From contig NC_020172.2 in the NCBI RefSeq assembly GCF_000224145.3, forward strand, positions 191,001 to 255,000: a stretch of DNA of 64,000 nucleotides. Direction: 5' to 3'. Positions 24,401 to 36,500 of the stretch are shown in pieces; the stretch's first letter is position 1; the number at the start of each line of letters is the position of its first letter. This DNA is from Ciona intestinalis. Taxonomy: Eukaryota; Chordata; Ascidiacea; Phlebobranchia; Cionidae. The position numbers and the translations under genes were made by a program. Under the pieces are notes generated by a model. That model searched no databases and was not told the DNA's origin. It saw only the letters and a program-made list of their open reading frames with translations.

Positions 24401-24957
24401 GCTTTAGATTTATTAAAGATATCTTTGTCTCTTTGAAAACTGATGCAACCGAAATCTCTCACTAAAAATAATTTTACAACAAATATTTTTTGCTTAAATT
24501 TATGGCGGTAAATGAGAGTGGCACCACACCAATGTGTCTGCTAGCGCATATTATATATTTAATTTAGATATATATATGTTACCTTGACAACGAAATTCCC
24601 CTTCCTTTTTGTTTTTTTGCGGCATATGCGGTTCATGTTGTGCTTGATGAGACGCCCTCATACCAACTTTACTTCTCGTAAATCTAAAACAACGTATAAC
24701 ACAATCTTTGAACTATTTAAAGAGAAACAGCTTCAATATGTACAATAATACGTGTCACTGTAACTTGTATTGTTTATAATGCAGTATAGTCATAGTTTAG
24801 TTTGATGTAAACTAGAGTTAGATTAGTTTAACATAATTTAAATATAAACTCACAATTGCTGATTATTAGAACAATCTTTGCACATTAACAACACAACAAC
24901 TAGCAAAACAGTAGACAGAGATGCACATAAACTCCTTAGAGCTTTTGATAGTCGCAT
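21495..24957 (-). CDS. WSC-domain sulfotransferase (WSCD1/WSCD2-like)
   Basis: Seven exons join in phase to 442 residues: 24854-24957, 24583-24683, 24347-24461, 23883-24035, 22972-23249, 22704-22922 and 21495-21853. Residues 1-30 form a type II signal anchor with Leu/Val-rich LLVVVLLM, which suggests Golgi residence. A WSC-like Cys-rich module follows ([40 protein letters not shown]). The sulfotransferase domain has the PAPS-binding loop [15 protein letters not shown] followed by TGLYTGSWY, the 3'-phosphate block [29 protein letters not shown], and [19 protein letters not shown]. Vertebrate WSCD proteins are reported sialate O-sulfotransferases; the substrate here is unknown. The fourth-exon donor is the least certain border. 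Transposon-like DNA lies in the introns. Confidence 0.9.
21890..22345 (+). mobile_element. Tail of the long MITE variant (type B) in a sulfotransferase intron
   Basis: Blocks such as cgagtgtgaacgtttaaac, ttttgtctcattaaac, gaaactagcacaacctg and ttaaactcggtaggtatac match 54660-55100 in the same order and orientation. They also match 34740-34930 in reverse. Confidence 0.75.
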
Positions 24958-25239
24958 GATATTTCATCAATTTTTCACATTAAAACTAAATTTGTAAGAT
25001 AAACCCGTCCATTAAAGTCGCTGTATAAACCTATATGCTATTAGGTTTTCTATAAAACGTCACACGAGTATACGTTTCGTAAATTGCCTGAGGGAGAATA
25101 TAGTTAAGGATAGAAGAAAGTATAAAGTTGAGTGGTGACATTTCACGAAAGTAATGTTTATCACGGATAAGGTTAATAAAACATGGTTCTAATTTTGTTG
25201 ATCGAAAAAATAATCTGATTATTAGGATGACAACACTAC

Positions 25240-26126
25240 TATAGATATATAGTAGGGTGGGGAAATACGGGACACATTTGGCACAAATTATCTAAATATC
25301 CTGATCTCGCTTTAAACAAGTAACAACGGTCTGGTGGAGTGGTTTCCAAACTATGGTACGCGTACCACTAGTGGTAGATTTTCAAACGCGAAGGTCTCCC
25401 AACTCGTACGCGAGCACCTTGTCAGGTTTACACCAAACGATCGCGAGGCGTTGCTTTACGCGCGTACTAAGTGAAAACATATCTATACTGCGCATCCGCG
25501 AAAATGCATTTTAAGCACATGCAGGCTAAATGTTCAAGGTGACAATCGATATTATAACGCAAATAATTACCGTGTGAATTGTAATTATGTCGTAATTAAT
25601 TGCCAGGTCAAACAACCGCTATTATGATGCAATGAATCCACGTGTGAATTTCTACTATTGCGTAACAAACATGCTGCTTGGTTGAGGAAAACATCGTAAA
25701 TATACAGCAGTGCTACTTCTGAAATATTCTTAGGTTGTTTATTACCGCCTGTTGCTCTGTAATAGGCAAGTTACATTTATTTTACCACAACTGTGAGAAA
25801 GGCAATGCCAAGTTTGCGTGTTGCGTAATCGATCCAACTTTTTGACCTGGAGTCTGTATGAGAACGCTACACGAAGCAAAAATGGTACCCGAGTTAATAA
25901 AGTTTGGGAACCACTGGCTATGGGTTTCGTGAGGAATCGCTTTTACATTGGACACGAGAAAATAGAATAAAAAGTGTTCACCACTGTTTGAATGCTAAAC
26001 AACAATAATATCGTCCTTTGCCGCGCATTTTGTTGAACCGTGAAAATATATATCATTGTTTCTTCAATAATCCAATAACACCCATAAAAAGAGATTTTTA
26101 AAAAGGATCCCACCTTACTCTACTAA
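25240..26126. mobile_element. MITE copy (type A) split by a hAT-like element
   Basis: The left part begins tagtagggtggggaaatacgg and carries tatcctgatctcgctttaaac and aacaacggtct. The right part ends ggatcccaccttactctacta. A 580-bp element of another type lies between them. This is the intergenic region between the sulfotransferase and connexin genes. Confidence 0.55.
25337..25916. mobile_element. Non-autonomous hAT-like element
   Basis: The 5' end GAGTGGTTTCCAAACT and the 3' end AGTTTGGGAACCACTG are inverted repeats of the CAGTGGTTCCCAAA type seen at hAT transposon ends. The 5' end continues into a second short palindrome, ggtacgcgtacc. There is no transposase frame. An 8-bp target duplication is not clear, so the copy is old. 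Confidence 0.7.
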
Positions 26127-26739
26127 ATCACTGTATAAGTTCTTTTGTCAGCTTACAAGCTGTTTTATGCAGTTTGCTTTGAGCAAAAAATATATTTGCG
26201 ACTTCATTAAAACTTTGCAATTAATATTTCCAAATCTTGAAACAAGTGCCAAAACTGAAACTGCCGTGTTGGATGGATGCATCAGTTTTCAAAATGTGTG
26301 TTGTGGATTCACTGTTATAGCATAGGAAATGTATACAACGATAATTATACGTTACAAACTTAGAATTAACGACTTCTGGGGGTTTGTTGATTGCTTATAT
26401 TATTAATACGCTGACCCAAACGTTAAGTCAGAATGGTTGGTGCAACAATTTTTAGTTTTTCGTAACGTTTTAAAATCAAAAGAATAGTAATGTATTTTTA
26501 TAGGTGTAGCAGCAACGAGGCAAAACTTGCCACCCATAATTTTCACTGCAATCATCCCCCACTATATTGCCAGCCGTGCGGTATCCCTTTAAATTGCACA
26601 GTGATAAAACATAGTGAAGCGATTAGACATTTTGAAAGTCACTTAAAGAATCTCATTGAGCTACACTGCAGTAAATAAGAGAACACGATCACAAAAAAAC
26701 GGATTCAAAATCAGAACATTTCAACAAACACAGAGAATT

Positions 26740-29700
26740 TCAAACAAACTCATTTGCTTCAGCTTGATCATTATATTCAACCACCTCCACAGTTTCATCC
26801 AACATATCACTGAGTTCTTCCGAATTAAACGAAGCTTCTGCCAACGCTGATGCGTCAGAACTGCTACTATTGCTTGATGAAGAATCCGATGACGAGCTTC
26901 TATCGACGTCATCACTGCGAAGGTAACTAGGTATTATTTGATTTGTTACAACATCATGACACAACCACCTTGGAAATAATGTCATTTCGGTAGATCGAAC
27001 GCATATACGGCGATCATAAGCTAAGGATGCGCAATAAAAAAAGCCCGAATTTATATAAGATATTTAGACCCTGTGATCAGGGATTTCTTGTTATTTGACT
27101 TATGAAAAGAGTATCACCCACAAAGTTACTTAGTAATAGTAAATAACACGAACGAGGTGTGTAAACACCAATTCATAACTTATCTAAAGATACCAATACA
27201 CATATAACACCCGAACACAATATGCAAATTATTTATTTGTCTATATATTTTTAAACACACAGATCGTTTATAAAATACCTTGATTGCCTGAAGATATTAT
27301 TACAATGTTCTGGATGACTAGAGTCGAAAAGTTTATGAAGAGTGGTTCGTTTTGATGATCGTTTTCTATCCTCTCCAACCATATCTGAGGTAAGACCGAC
27401 ATTTTATAATGGATAGTAAGTTTGAATGAGTGGTCCAAGTTTTCAATGTTTTTTATCGTCCCATTCGACAGTATAACAAAGAATATTTGTTAAACAGTTT
27501 GACACAATGATAATCCTCACGAACCACGCGGTATTTTTAAGCACTGTATTCTCACACCTACACCGATATTAAGGACAATAAAAAACAGTAAATTTGAAGC
27601 TCAAACTTTTTAGCGACTTCTTACTTGTAACCACGATAGCTCGTAACCTAAATAACCGCGTGGTCCCTTATTTTCTCGGCTTTGAATTGACCGAATGTTT
27701 TACCACAACGTAGTTTTTATATTAACATATTCGTCATAACAAACCTCTTTTTGAAGTTTTCATCATATTCTTAACGCTGTAATATCTCCGACCGATAAGT
27801 TTGATAAGTTCAAAACATGTAAGTACAATACACAACGCGGTGACCCCAAACATGAATATGAGCATCGTGGATTTCTCTTGTGGTCTTGATATGAAGCAAT
27901 CAACCTGATGTGATATAAGTTGCTAAAGTTTCGTGATTCAATTAAACAATATCATCTATATATATTAGGGTGAACAAAGATGGGACACCTTTTCCCCCAT
28001 TTTCTCGACTCATTCGGTAGTAAATAAAAATCATTTGAAGAATTATAAAACTCGCGACTCATATAGACCGTTAGTAATTGTTTAAAACACGATCAGGATA
28101 TTTGTTTGAATATTATGTGCTAAAGTTGTTCAGTCACCCCCCACCCTACTATATATATATATTTCATAATTTATCGTAGCCTTCTGGATATTTTTATAGC
28201 ATTTGGCTACCACGAAACACAAAACCATGACATAAGGCTAGCGTTGAAGTTTCAATAATTACAATTTCATTTCAATAAATCAAGAGACTGGAAACAATGA
28301 GAATCCAGATTGCCTTGATTATTGCAAAACAATCACGCTCGATATTCTGGAATGAGATTATTATGTCGTAACAATAAACTAGTCATCAATGTTTGATTCA
28401 AAAGGAGTTATTGATTTAAATTATTGCATTTCAAATATTAGATTTAAATGGGGTGGAAAATCCGGACGTATTTAGGTTAATCTTGACATTAATCCAGTTT
28501 AATATCACTATCTATAATACGTACCATGTTTGGACAAGGCCATTGAACGCACTTGTAAAGCTCTGGGACCTTAAAACTAAAATATTTATACTGCAGAACC
28601 AGAAACGCTATTTCCAGTAGCATTCGTAGCACGCACTGCACGAAATATGCAATCGCAATCTTGCGTTCAGTTCTCCATAAGCACGATCTTTGTCTTGAAC
28701 CCGTACAAGAGCCGCTGGCGCTGCGAACATTGCGGGAAGCGATACAACTTGAAATTAGACGTTTTCTTGGTGAGTTGAAAGACCTGCTGTTGCTTTGCGA
28801 GCAAAACTGGGACGGAGATTCAAGGTTTTCAGCAACTTGTGACTGGGCCGCTCTGCCTGCCCCGTCGAACGAACTCTCAACAAAACTTTGTGGCAGTTTA
28901 ATCAAAGCTGGTGTTGCGGTATTCCCCCACATTTTGCCTCCATTCGGCTGCCGACGTGGTGATGAACGCCCGAAAGAAAAAGTGTTTTCTGAGAAGGCGC
29001 TGTCGCATTCGGATTTAGGCCGGACATGCATTAACGTTACAGCTATCTTCTTTTTATCATCGAGCTCCCACACGAAACTGGGTTCCAATACGTCATCCTG
29101 ATAAAGTCCCCATGGTAAACATATTTAGATTAAAAGCATTTGTTGCTGGATATGAGATTGCATGTACGGCGTTATAAATACAAAAGAAAACAAAATTAAA
29201 TATAGAATTCTTTAGGGGCGTGTATGTTTACAATGCATTGTATGTAATATATCACCCTTATTGGCGATATAAAAGCGTAAGTACACTTTAAAATAAATAC
29301 TCCTATAACATATGCGACTTACAACGTAACATTCTTCTGCTACAGCATATTGTCTGCAGCGAGAATTTTCCCTTTGTGACGTCACAGAATGTGTAGGTGA
29401 TTGCTTTGTTTTAAATACAAGGTCGCCATCACTATACCGTCGTACATTCTGTAGTTGAACGTGTTCAAACATCACTGAAGCGTTTGGATGATTTCCTTTG
29501 TTTACTTGTGTCGGTGCTTGTATGACGTCATTGTGATTGACGTTTGGTTTGAATGGCTCAGATCTGATGATGAAGATAAAAGTTAAGGTGGCCACTAAAA
29601 TAAACTTATCACTATGCTAAAATATACAAACCTTGTGGTTTCAACCGTTGGCGCGCTTGGCGTCGTCACGTGATGTGATGGGTAACTGTTACGTGATTCG

Positions 29701-31730
29701 TAGGTGGGTGGGTTGTCCTATGACGTAACAAGGCCCATTATATAATTGTGAAAATATGCTTTAACTAAACTTGCTATAAAAAAATGCTATATAAAAAAAG
29801 GTGTTTAGTGTACTTTCAATAAGATATAACTTAGGAATATCGACAGAGTATTTAATGAGCCAAAGCACTTTGCTTTAATTTTGAGCGATTATTTTTCCCA
29901 TGGGTGGTAGTAGTTAACTACTCGTCCGAACACTGTGGCACTCTTACTACTATTGATTCCAAAACGCGTTTAGGAGACTCTGGTAATTGAAATCGGCCTA
30001 GGGTGGTCTGTATTTGAGGTATTAACGCAAAATCAATGCGTGATACAAGAATCTATACACACCAATGGCCACAAAAAGATATCTAATCAACCCCCGTAGG
30101 TAAAACGGTTAACCACATAATAAATCTAGAATTCCCGCACAAACGTAAATAAAATCACACATACACTGAATTGTCATATATATAATATAACTTTATGAAC
30201 AACATTTTGTTGTAAGTAACTTACAGGTCTGCGCCTCACACCACCTGAGTACATTGGTGGATGAAAAACTTTTGACAAATTTGTTGACGGTTTTGAAAAC
30301 CTGGACGTTGAAAGAATCGTCTCATTTAATTGATTCGAAGCACCGAAGTTGCTTTTACGTCGAAGTACTCCAGGATCTGTAACAAGTTACTACTAATTTG
30401 TTTTATGGTTTTATAAAATTAAACGCATATAGGTAGGAATATATATTTTGAGGATGGGAGATTGTTTACTATCAAATTGGACGACAAAATAGACCGAGAA
30501 AAAAAGAACAAAATGGTGTCCCATATTTCCCCACTCACGGACTACTAAAGATATCTCTATTATAGGCCGTGTCCCACTCTACTATACATTAAAATGGGAA
30601 ATCGGACGTATATACTTTGTGGGGATCAACACACAACAGCTGTCCCAAGTTTCGGTATTTTAATATTTATGTATAAGTCACACTTGGTGACATCATAATC
30701 TACGCACCTCGTCTTCGTCTTTTCTTGACGACACCTGCATCTATACGCCTGCCCGATAACTTGCATGGTCCTGGTAGCTTTGAAACTGTGTGTGCGGCAT
30801 AAACCATGAACATCATTGCTGGTGTTGCAACAATAATTATCTACGAAAATTATATTAGATGTGTCGACATAAAGTGACATTACATAATTACATTTACCTG
30901 AAAACCCCAAAATCTCATATGAGAAATGGGGGAAAACTTATTGAAGCAAACATTCTCGCAACCCGGCTGTCGAGTGTTGCATCTGTAAAATAAAGAGACA
31001 AATTTCGACTTCACAATTTTTTTTGGTTTGTTTTTTAAAAATTGCAATTGTTACTTTTAAAATATGATTAAGTTTCGTCATAAACAAAGTAGTAGGGTGG
31101 CGAAAGACAACTATTCGTTATATTTTCTTGTTCCATTTAGTAGTAAACATGGAACATTAAAAGAGTTATAAAACTGTATTCCCACCACTCCCATAAACCG
31201 TTGTTAATTGTTTGAAACAAGATCAGGATATTTGTATATTATGTGCTAAAAGTGTCCCATCTTCCTTCAACCCACTATACATAAATTTTAACAATCTTCG
31301 AAAAAAAAACATTTTTCGTTTACCGGGTCGTTAATAAAATAACGAAACACAAACTTGGAGAAGGCGGTGTTTAAATGACTTGGAACGGTTGCTTTGCAAA
31401 ACACAAAATGTTCAGACAAAGGTTAAAGCAGGAATTGGTAATTCTACCGGCGTCGGGTATCAATTATTTACACGACAATTGCAATTTCGACATCCCAGTG
31501 CGCATGTGGTTGCGACATTTCTAACATATGCATTTGTGACATAAAAATGAAACCGTTATGACGACATATACTTACTTGAATGCCGCTTGTTCATCAGCAT
31601 ACACTGTATCCCCTATTCTAGTCACAGCAATTATTCGAAACACAAAAAGCAAAGTCACCCAAACTTTCCCGACAAACGTAGATTGCTTCGAAACTTCGTC
31701 AAGTATTTTCTCGATCAAATGCCACGACAT
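26740..31730 (-). CDS. Connexin (gap junction protein) with very long cytoplasmic loop
   Basis: Connexins form hexameric hemichannels that dock between cells. Ten exons join in phase to 639 residues: 31576-31730, 30898-30982, 30708-30840, 30225-30376, 29632-29717, 29323-29563, 28525-29097, 27745-27904, 27279-27384 and 26740-26968. The N-terminus is [20 protein letters not shown], then TM1 and [20 protein letters not shown], giving the E1 pattern C-x6-C-x3-C. TM2 is in [18 protein letters not shown]3 is in [21 protein letters not shown]2 is [15 protein letters not shown] with C-x4-C-x5-C, and TM4 is in [14 protein letters not shown]. The TM2-TM3 loop is about 330 residues, Ser/Arg-rich and spread over five exons; typical loops are tens of residues. 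The tail has an [15 protein letters not shown] run. The last two exon borders are the least certain. Confidence 0.95.
27960..28153. mobile_element. MITE copy (type A) in a connexin intron
   Basis: It begins ttagggtgaacaaagatggg and ends tcaccccccaccctacta, with the internal block aattgtttaaaacacgatc. It lies in the intron before the E2-TM4 exon. Flanking TATA-rich sequence hides any target duplication. Confidence 0.7.
30430..30592. mobile_element. MITE copy (type A, rearranged) in a connexin intron
   Basis: Fragments ttgtttactatcaaattgg, gtgtcccatatttccccac and gtgtcccactctactatac resemble the right ends of type A copies. Confidence 0.5.
31090..31274. mobile_element. MITE copy (type A) in the first connexin intron
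   Basis: It begins gtagggtggcgaaagac and ends aagtgtcccatcttccttc followed by aacccactatac. The inner blocks ccgttgttaattgtttg and caagatcaggatatttg match 28070-28105. Confidence 0.7.
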
Positions 31731-33530
31731 TTTACTAATAATTCAACCTTCGCCACTATACGGAATAGGTAACAAACGAAAAATACCCACTTTTATCAAC
31801 TAATAAAAATACTCCAAGTCTGACTGAAACAAACAAAAATCCAAACTGTCTATACGTCTTAGACAGGACGATACGATTTGATGTTGATCCACCATCCGCA
31901 TAATTACAAACTTAGCTGGCACTCGCACTGTTTGGAAACTTAATTGAAATCTTCTGGCTCATTAAATCCGCTTTTCCTCTTGCATTGATTAGCAATTTAC
32001 AAAGCTTAAGCAAGGTTCAAATACGTGATTATTGTACGCTGAGCCAAGCTCGATACTGATGGCAATATTTGTAGATGCAGAGTTAATAAAATTATATAAC
32101 ACACCCTGTGTAATTGACAAACACGTTTCGATATATTAGCAGGGTTTTAAGTTTTAGCGGTTCGTGACATCAGATTGATCAACGGTCTATCTAATCTACT
32201 AATGGCTGCAACAGACAGCATGCAAATAGTGCATCATTCAAGAATTCAAACGTAAAAGAGAAAAAAATGAAAAAGTGCAAACGAGAGAGCTACTTAACTA
32301 AATATGCGGTCAGTCTGCTTCAATAAAATAAATCAACGACAAAATTTCCGACCACAGAGATAATGGATGATCGCATTAGAAACCGATATACTGCATAAAC
32401 TTTGAAACTAGTCCAAAGTCATATGAAATCAAATGACCTATAGTGCGCGTGTTCAGATGTCGAGTAATATCCACATTTATGTTCAATGATAGTTGTATTG
32501 ATTACTTATCCCAGTCTACAATAAATAATTTAGAAAAGTTAAATCAAAGCCTTACAAAAGTTCAATCTTCATTAATTATTGGACAAGTCATAATAAACCA
32601 AATAAATATACCGGGTATTCAAAAGTAAGCGATTTATAGTTTAACAAAATTACCTCTTCAAATATTACTCAACTAATATTAAACAGATATTCGGGTAAAA
32701 CCCGATCACATTACTGATGCGTCATATGCGCTAACTTTGTTATTACGTCACAAACGTAAATGACGTAATTCGTCTGGAGCGTTTTGGGAATCCCGTTGCA
32801 GTCGAGACCCGTGCGCCTTTATTTTTTAGCAGAAGATTCTTCCCATAAAAGTGCATGCAACCGATATTAACCGATCTTGAAATCAACACTGACAGCAACA
32901 TCGGTAAATGGGCCATAAGTCAAATATATTGGGCATTATATTTTCGTACAACAGGCGATAAGACCTTTTAATTTTTTTGAAAATAAATACCTGCAAAACA
33001 ACAAATTGGGTTAGGATGGGACATAAAAACTAATTTTAAATCATAAAACTAAAGTGCGAAATATACCAAATTATTTTATTAAACTACGATACTGTATGTT
33101 TAATTTTGAAACTCGCACAGAGCTTTATATCTCAAACAGTATAAAGTGCATTTAACAATCTTTTGATGCGGATCTTTTTCTATGTCTAACCGTATTTTAT
33201 AAATAATATTTGCTCTGACCTTCTGTACATATTTTTTCGTGCGTATATATATTTTTGACACATGTATATCCAAATCATAATTACTATAACATGTATTTAT
33301 TCCAGCTTTAAAAAGTGATCGAATATTAAATTTTAATTCGTAAATTGCTAAGTATGATTTGTATAAAGTTGACTTCTATATATCAGATGTTCGATTTGAA
33401 TATGTTTGTTTTATAGCAAGCCGGAAGCTTTTATAGTTTAGAACAATGATCATACTAGGGTATATGATCGGGAAACACGGTCATAGTAACTTGTGTGTGC
33501 TCTCATAATGTTTGTTGTGTTAGTGTTGGG
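31731..33530. promoter_or_regulatory. Shared 5' region of connexin and glycosyltransferase genes
   Basis: This is 1.8 kb between two divergent starts, AT-rich and without a supported exon. It contains paired CRE-like sites, TTACGTCA at 32743-32750 and TGACGTAA at 32761-32768, in inverted orientation. A further GCGTCATATG lies at about 32719. CREB/ATF or AP-1 class factors bind such sites. Any link to either gene is inference. Confidence 0.4.
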
Positions 33531-36500
33531 ATGAGGTGCTCAAAATTGGCGAAACTTGGTTGCTCATTTATTTTACGACATAAAAAAGTAATTCTCAGAG
33601 CGGCGACAATATTTTGTTTCTGTAAAATGATTATTTTGTGCTTCCCGGCAAAGATAAAATCAGTAGACATAAACAATACGGTAAAACATTCAGTTTGAAA
33701 TAGGTTGTTCATGTATTAATTTTACCGTATTAGGATAAAACAAGAAAGGTCTTAACATTGCGAAGCAAAGATATTTCCCGTCTTGTTGAAAATGCAAGAA
33801 AAGCTGCGAACTGTTCGGCAGAAGTAAACCGATCTTACATCGTGTGTGATCGACTTCCATTCACCAAGATCATTTGTGGTAACGATAGCGAAAAAGACAA
33901 AGTTTACAATGAATACATTGTTCCCAATGAAGTTCATTTTATTTGGTTTGGTGAAGAATTTGGTATTTCACATTTCTTCCAATATCTTGCCCTCCGTTCA
34001 ATCGCAAGCATACAGCAGCCCAATGTCATATTTATCCATCATAATGTTCATGGTAACAAATCAAGTGAGTTGAAATCAGAATTATACTCTCTATTTGGCG
34101 CAAATATTAATTCAATTTTAAAACTCTTCTACTAATAAAAAAGAATTATAGTACAATGGGGGAAGATGGGACACTTAAGCACATATTGCCAAATATTTCC
34201 AAAACCAAAATAGATGATTTTTTTTTGGTAATACCACGAATTAGTACTATCATTCCTTTATTAATTGACAACAATTTAATAAAATATAATAAAACACACG
34301 AGGAGTTATTTAGCGATCCGCACAACAAGTGAAATTTTACAAATTCGAAAACACACAGGATAAGATGGGACAGTTTAAAATCATTGTTAATTTTGATTAT
34401 TAAGTGTATTTATAAATAAATATTGTATCCAACAAGTGTATATGAACTTGTAATAACAAAAAATTGATTATAACTATTGATAAAGTTGTTATTTTTGCTA
34501 CAAATTGGGTATTACTAATCTGTTTTTGGCACAAGCCACTTCTCATAAATTATCACCACGTGCAAATGACCAAATTTCGAATATATTTTCAAAATATTAT
34601 CTTTTTATTATATCAGTATCTTATAGTTGAATATCCCCTGAGGTATAAATTACTGAATTAAAAGCAAATCTTTAAAAGTTTGGCAATAAAAACATACAAA
34701 ACTACAATGTGGGAGAAGATGGGACTCTAAGTTGAAATATATTTACATTAGCAGTATTCTGCAACTTGTAGTTAACCTACCGAGTTTAACAGGCTGTGCT
34801 AGTTTATTTGCCATGTAAACTTCATATATATAACGTTAAACCGATATTTTTTGTTGTTTTTATCTTAAATTAAAGTCATATTGACCCCTGCCTATTTTCT
34901 TTATGCTTATATCTCAGTGTTTTTTTACAAAGAGTCCGTAAAAAGAAAATTAAAAAAGAGTCTCGTCTGACAAAGTGTCCCATCTTCCCCCACCCTACTA
35001 TAACATAAACGACACTGTGTCCATTGTGGCTATAGCGCGCCTGCCTGTAACCCAGAAGTAATGGGTTAAAGGCTCGACGCTGCTATCATTGTGGGCGTAT
35101 GTATTCTTGGGCAAGACACTTAACGACAATTGCTCCAACCCAGTGGTCACAAATGGGTCGTCCAAATTATCAGCCATATATAAAAAAGAAAAACTCCCGC
35201 CTATAATAATCACCTACAAAGTAACATACATGGTAACTCGTAAGCTGCCACGAGGTGTATGAAGACCCGTGTGATAACGACTGTCGTTATATATTACCGC
35301 TCCAAGTGCTTGTGACTGAATTTCAAATATAATTGTTATTCTATCAATGTATTATATTTAAAAGTAATCGCCTTTTCCCAAACACTTTGAAAAGTACTGT
35401 AGAATAATACTGTAAAATTTCTCTTCATATATCATTAAATATAGAAACCCGCCAAAAAAGGTTTCAAAAATGCCCAAAATTACCTCGCGTTCCTAGTTAC
35501 CCCGCCTTACTATATAAAACGAAGCTACTTTGTGTTTTTTTATATTTATTAAATCATTTGTTACGTAATATAAAACTCGTTCGCAGATCTGATATGGGAC
35601 AGAATAATAAAAGAAATTCCTTGTATTAAGCTTGTATGGAGGAAGGAACCGACTACAATCTTCGGGCACGATGTGAGTACAGATCTCAATCTGATATCTA
35701 TAGTAAGAAAACAGATTCTTGTCAACGCTGTATAGATTGTGTATAGTAGGGTGGGAAAAGACGGGACACCTTTAGCACTTACTATCCAAATATCCCGATC
35801 GTGGGTTAAACAATTAACAGTGGTCCGGAAATAGTAAATATACGGTTTTGTAATTCTTTGAATGTTCTTTGTTTGCTACCAAATGGGACGAGAAAACAAT
35901 GAAGAAGGTGTCCCATCTTCTCCCGTACTATATCTTCAACCCGTGTTTTTCAACGGTGTTTAACATGTGCTTAGATATCAACTCATACTTTGAGGTCAGA
36001 CGTAGCAAGGCTTCGTATTTTACTTGAGAGGGGAGGAATATATGCCGATCTTGACGTCATCACTTTGAAACCTTTGGATGAATTAAGAAATTATCCGGCA
36101 ACACTTGGAAGGTGAGAACTTTTACTCTTCCTTGTTCGACCTATTGTTTTGGACAGGCAACCGTGAGAACTGTCTGCAACCCGTTTTATGAGGGACCCCG
36201 ACACGGTTGTTCTGTTTCTTACACCTCGAAATACTATACATACGTAATACTCGTCAGCTGACACAAAGAATCAGAAACGCAACACCCGAAAACGCAACAA
36301 ACCCAACACCCCACGATTGTCATTTTCCGGCCACCCCAGGGTAAAGCAAGTTACATTCATTTATACCTAGAACATACACACGCCAAAATAGAAACGTCGA
36401 GCATTGGAACAGGTATCATATAATTTTAATAGGAGCGGTCTAACCGCTGTTACCACGTCACCGAAAATTTCATTATTTGTTTATAACTTCCCAAGTTGGG

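Noticed and set aside
28661-29101. 146-codon plus frame
   Set aside because: It is antisense to the connexin loop exon, which joins in phase with exons carrying connexin hallmarks.
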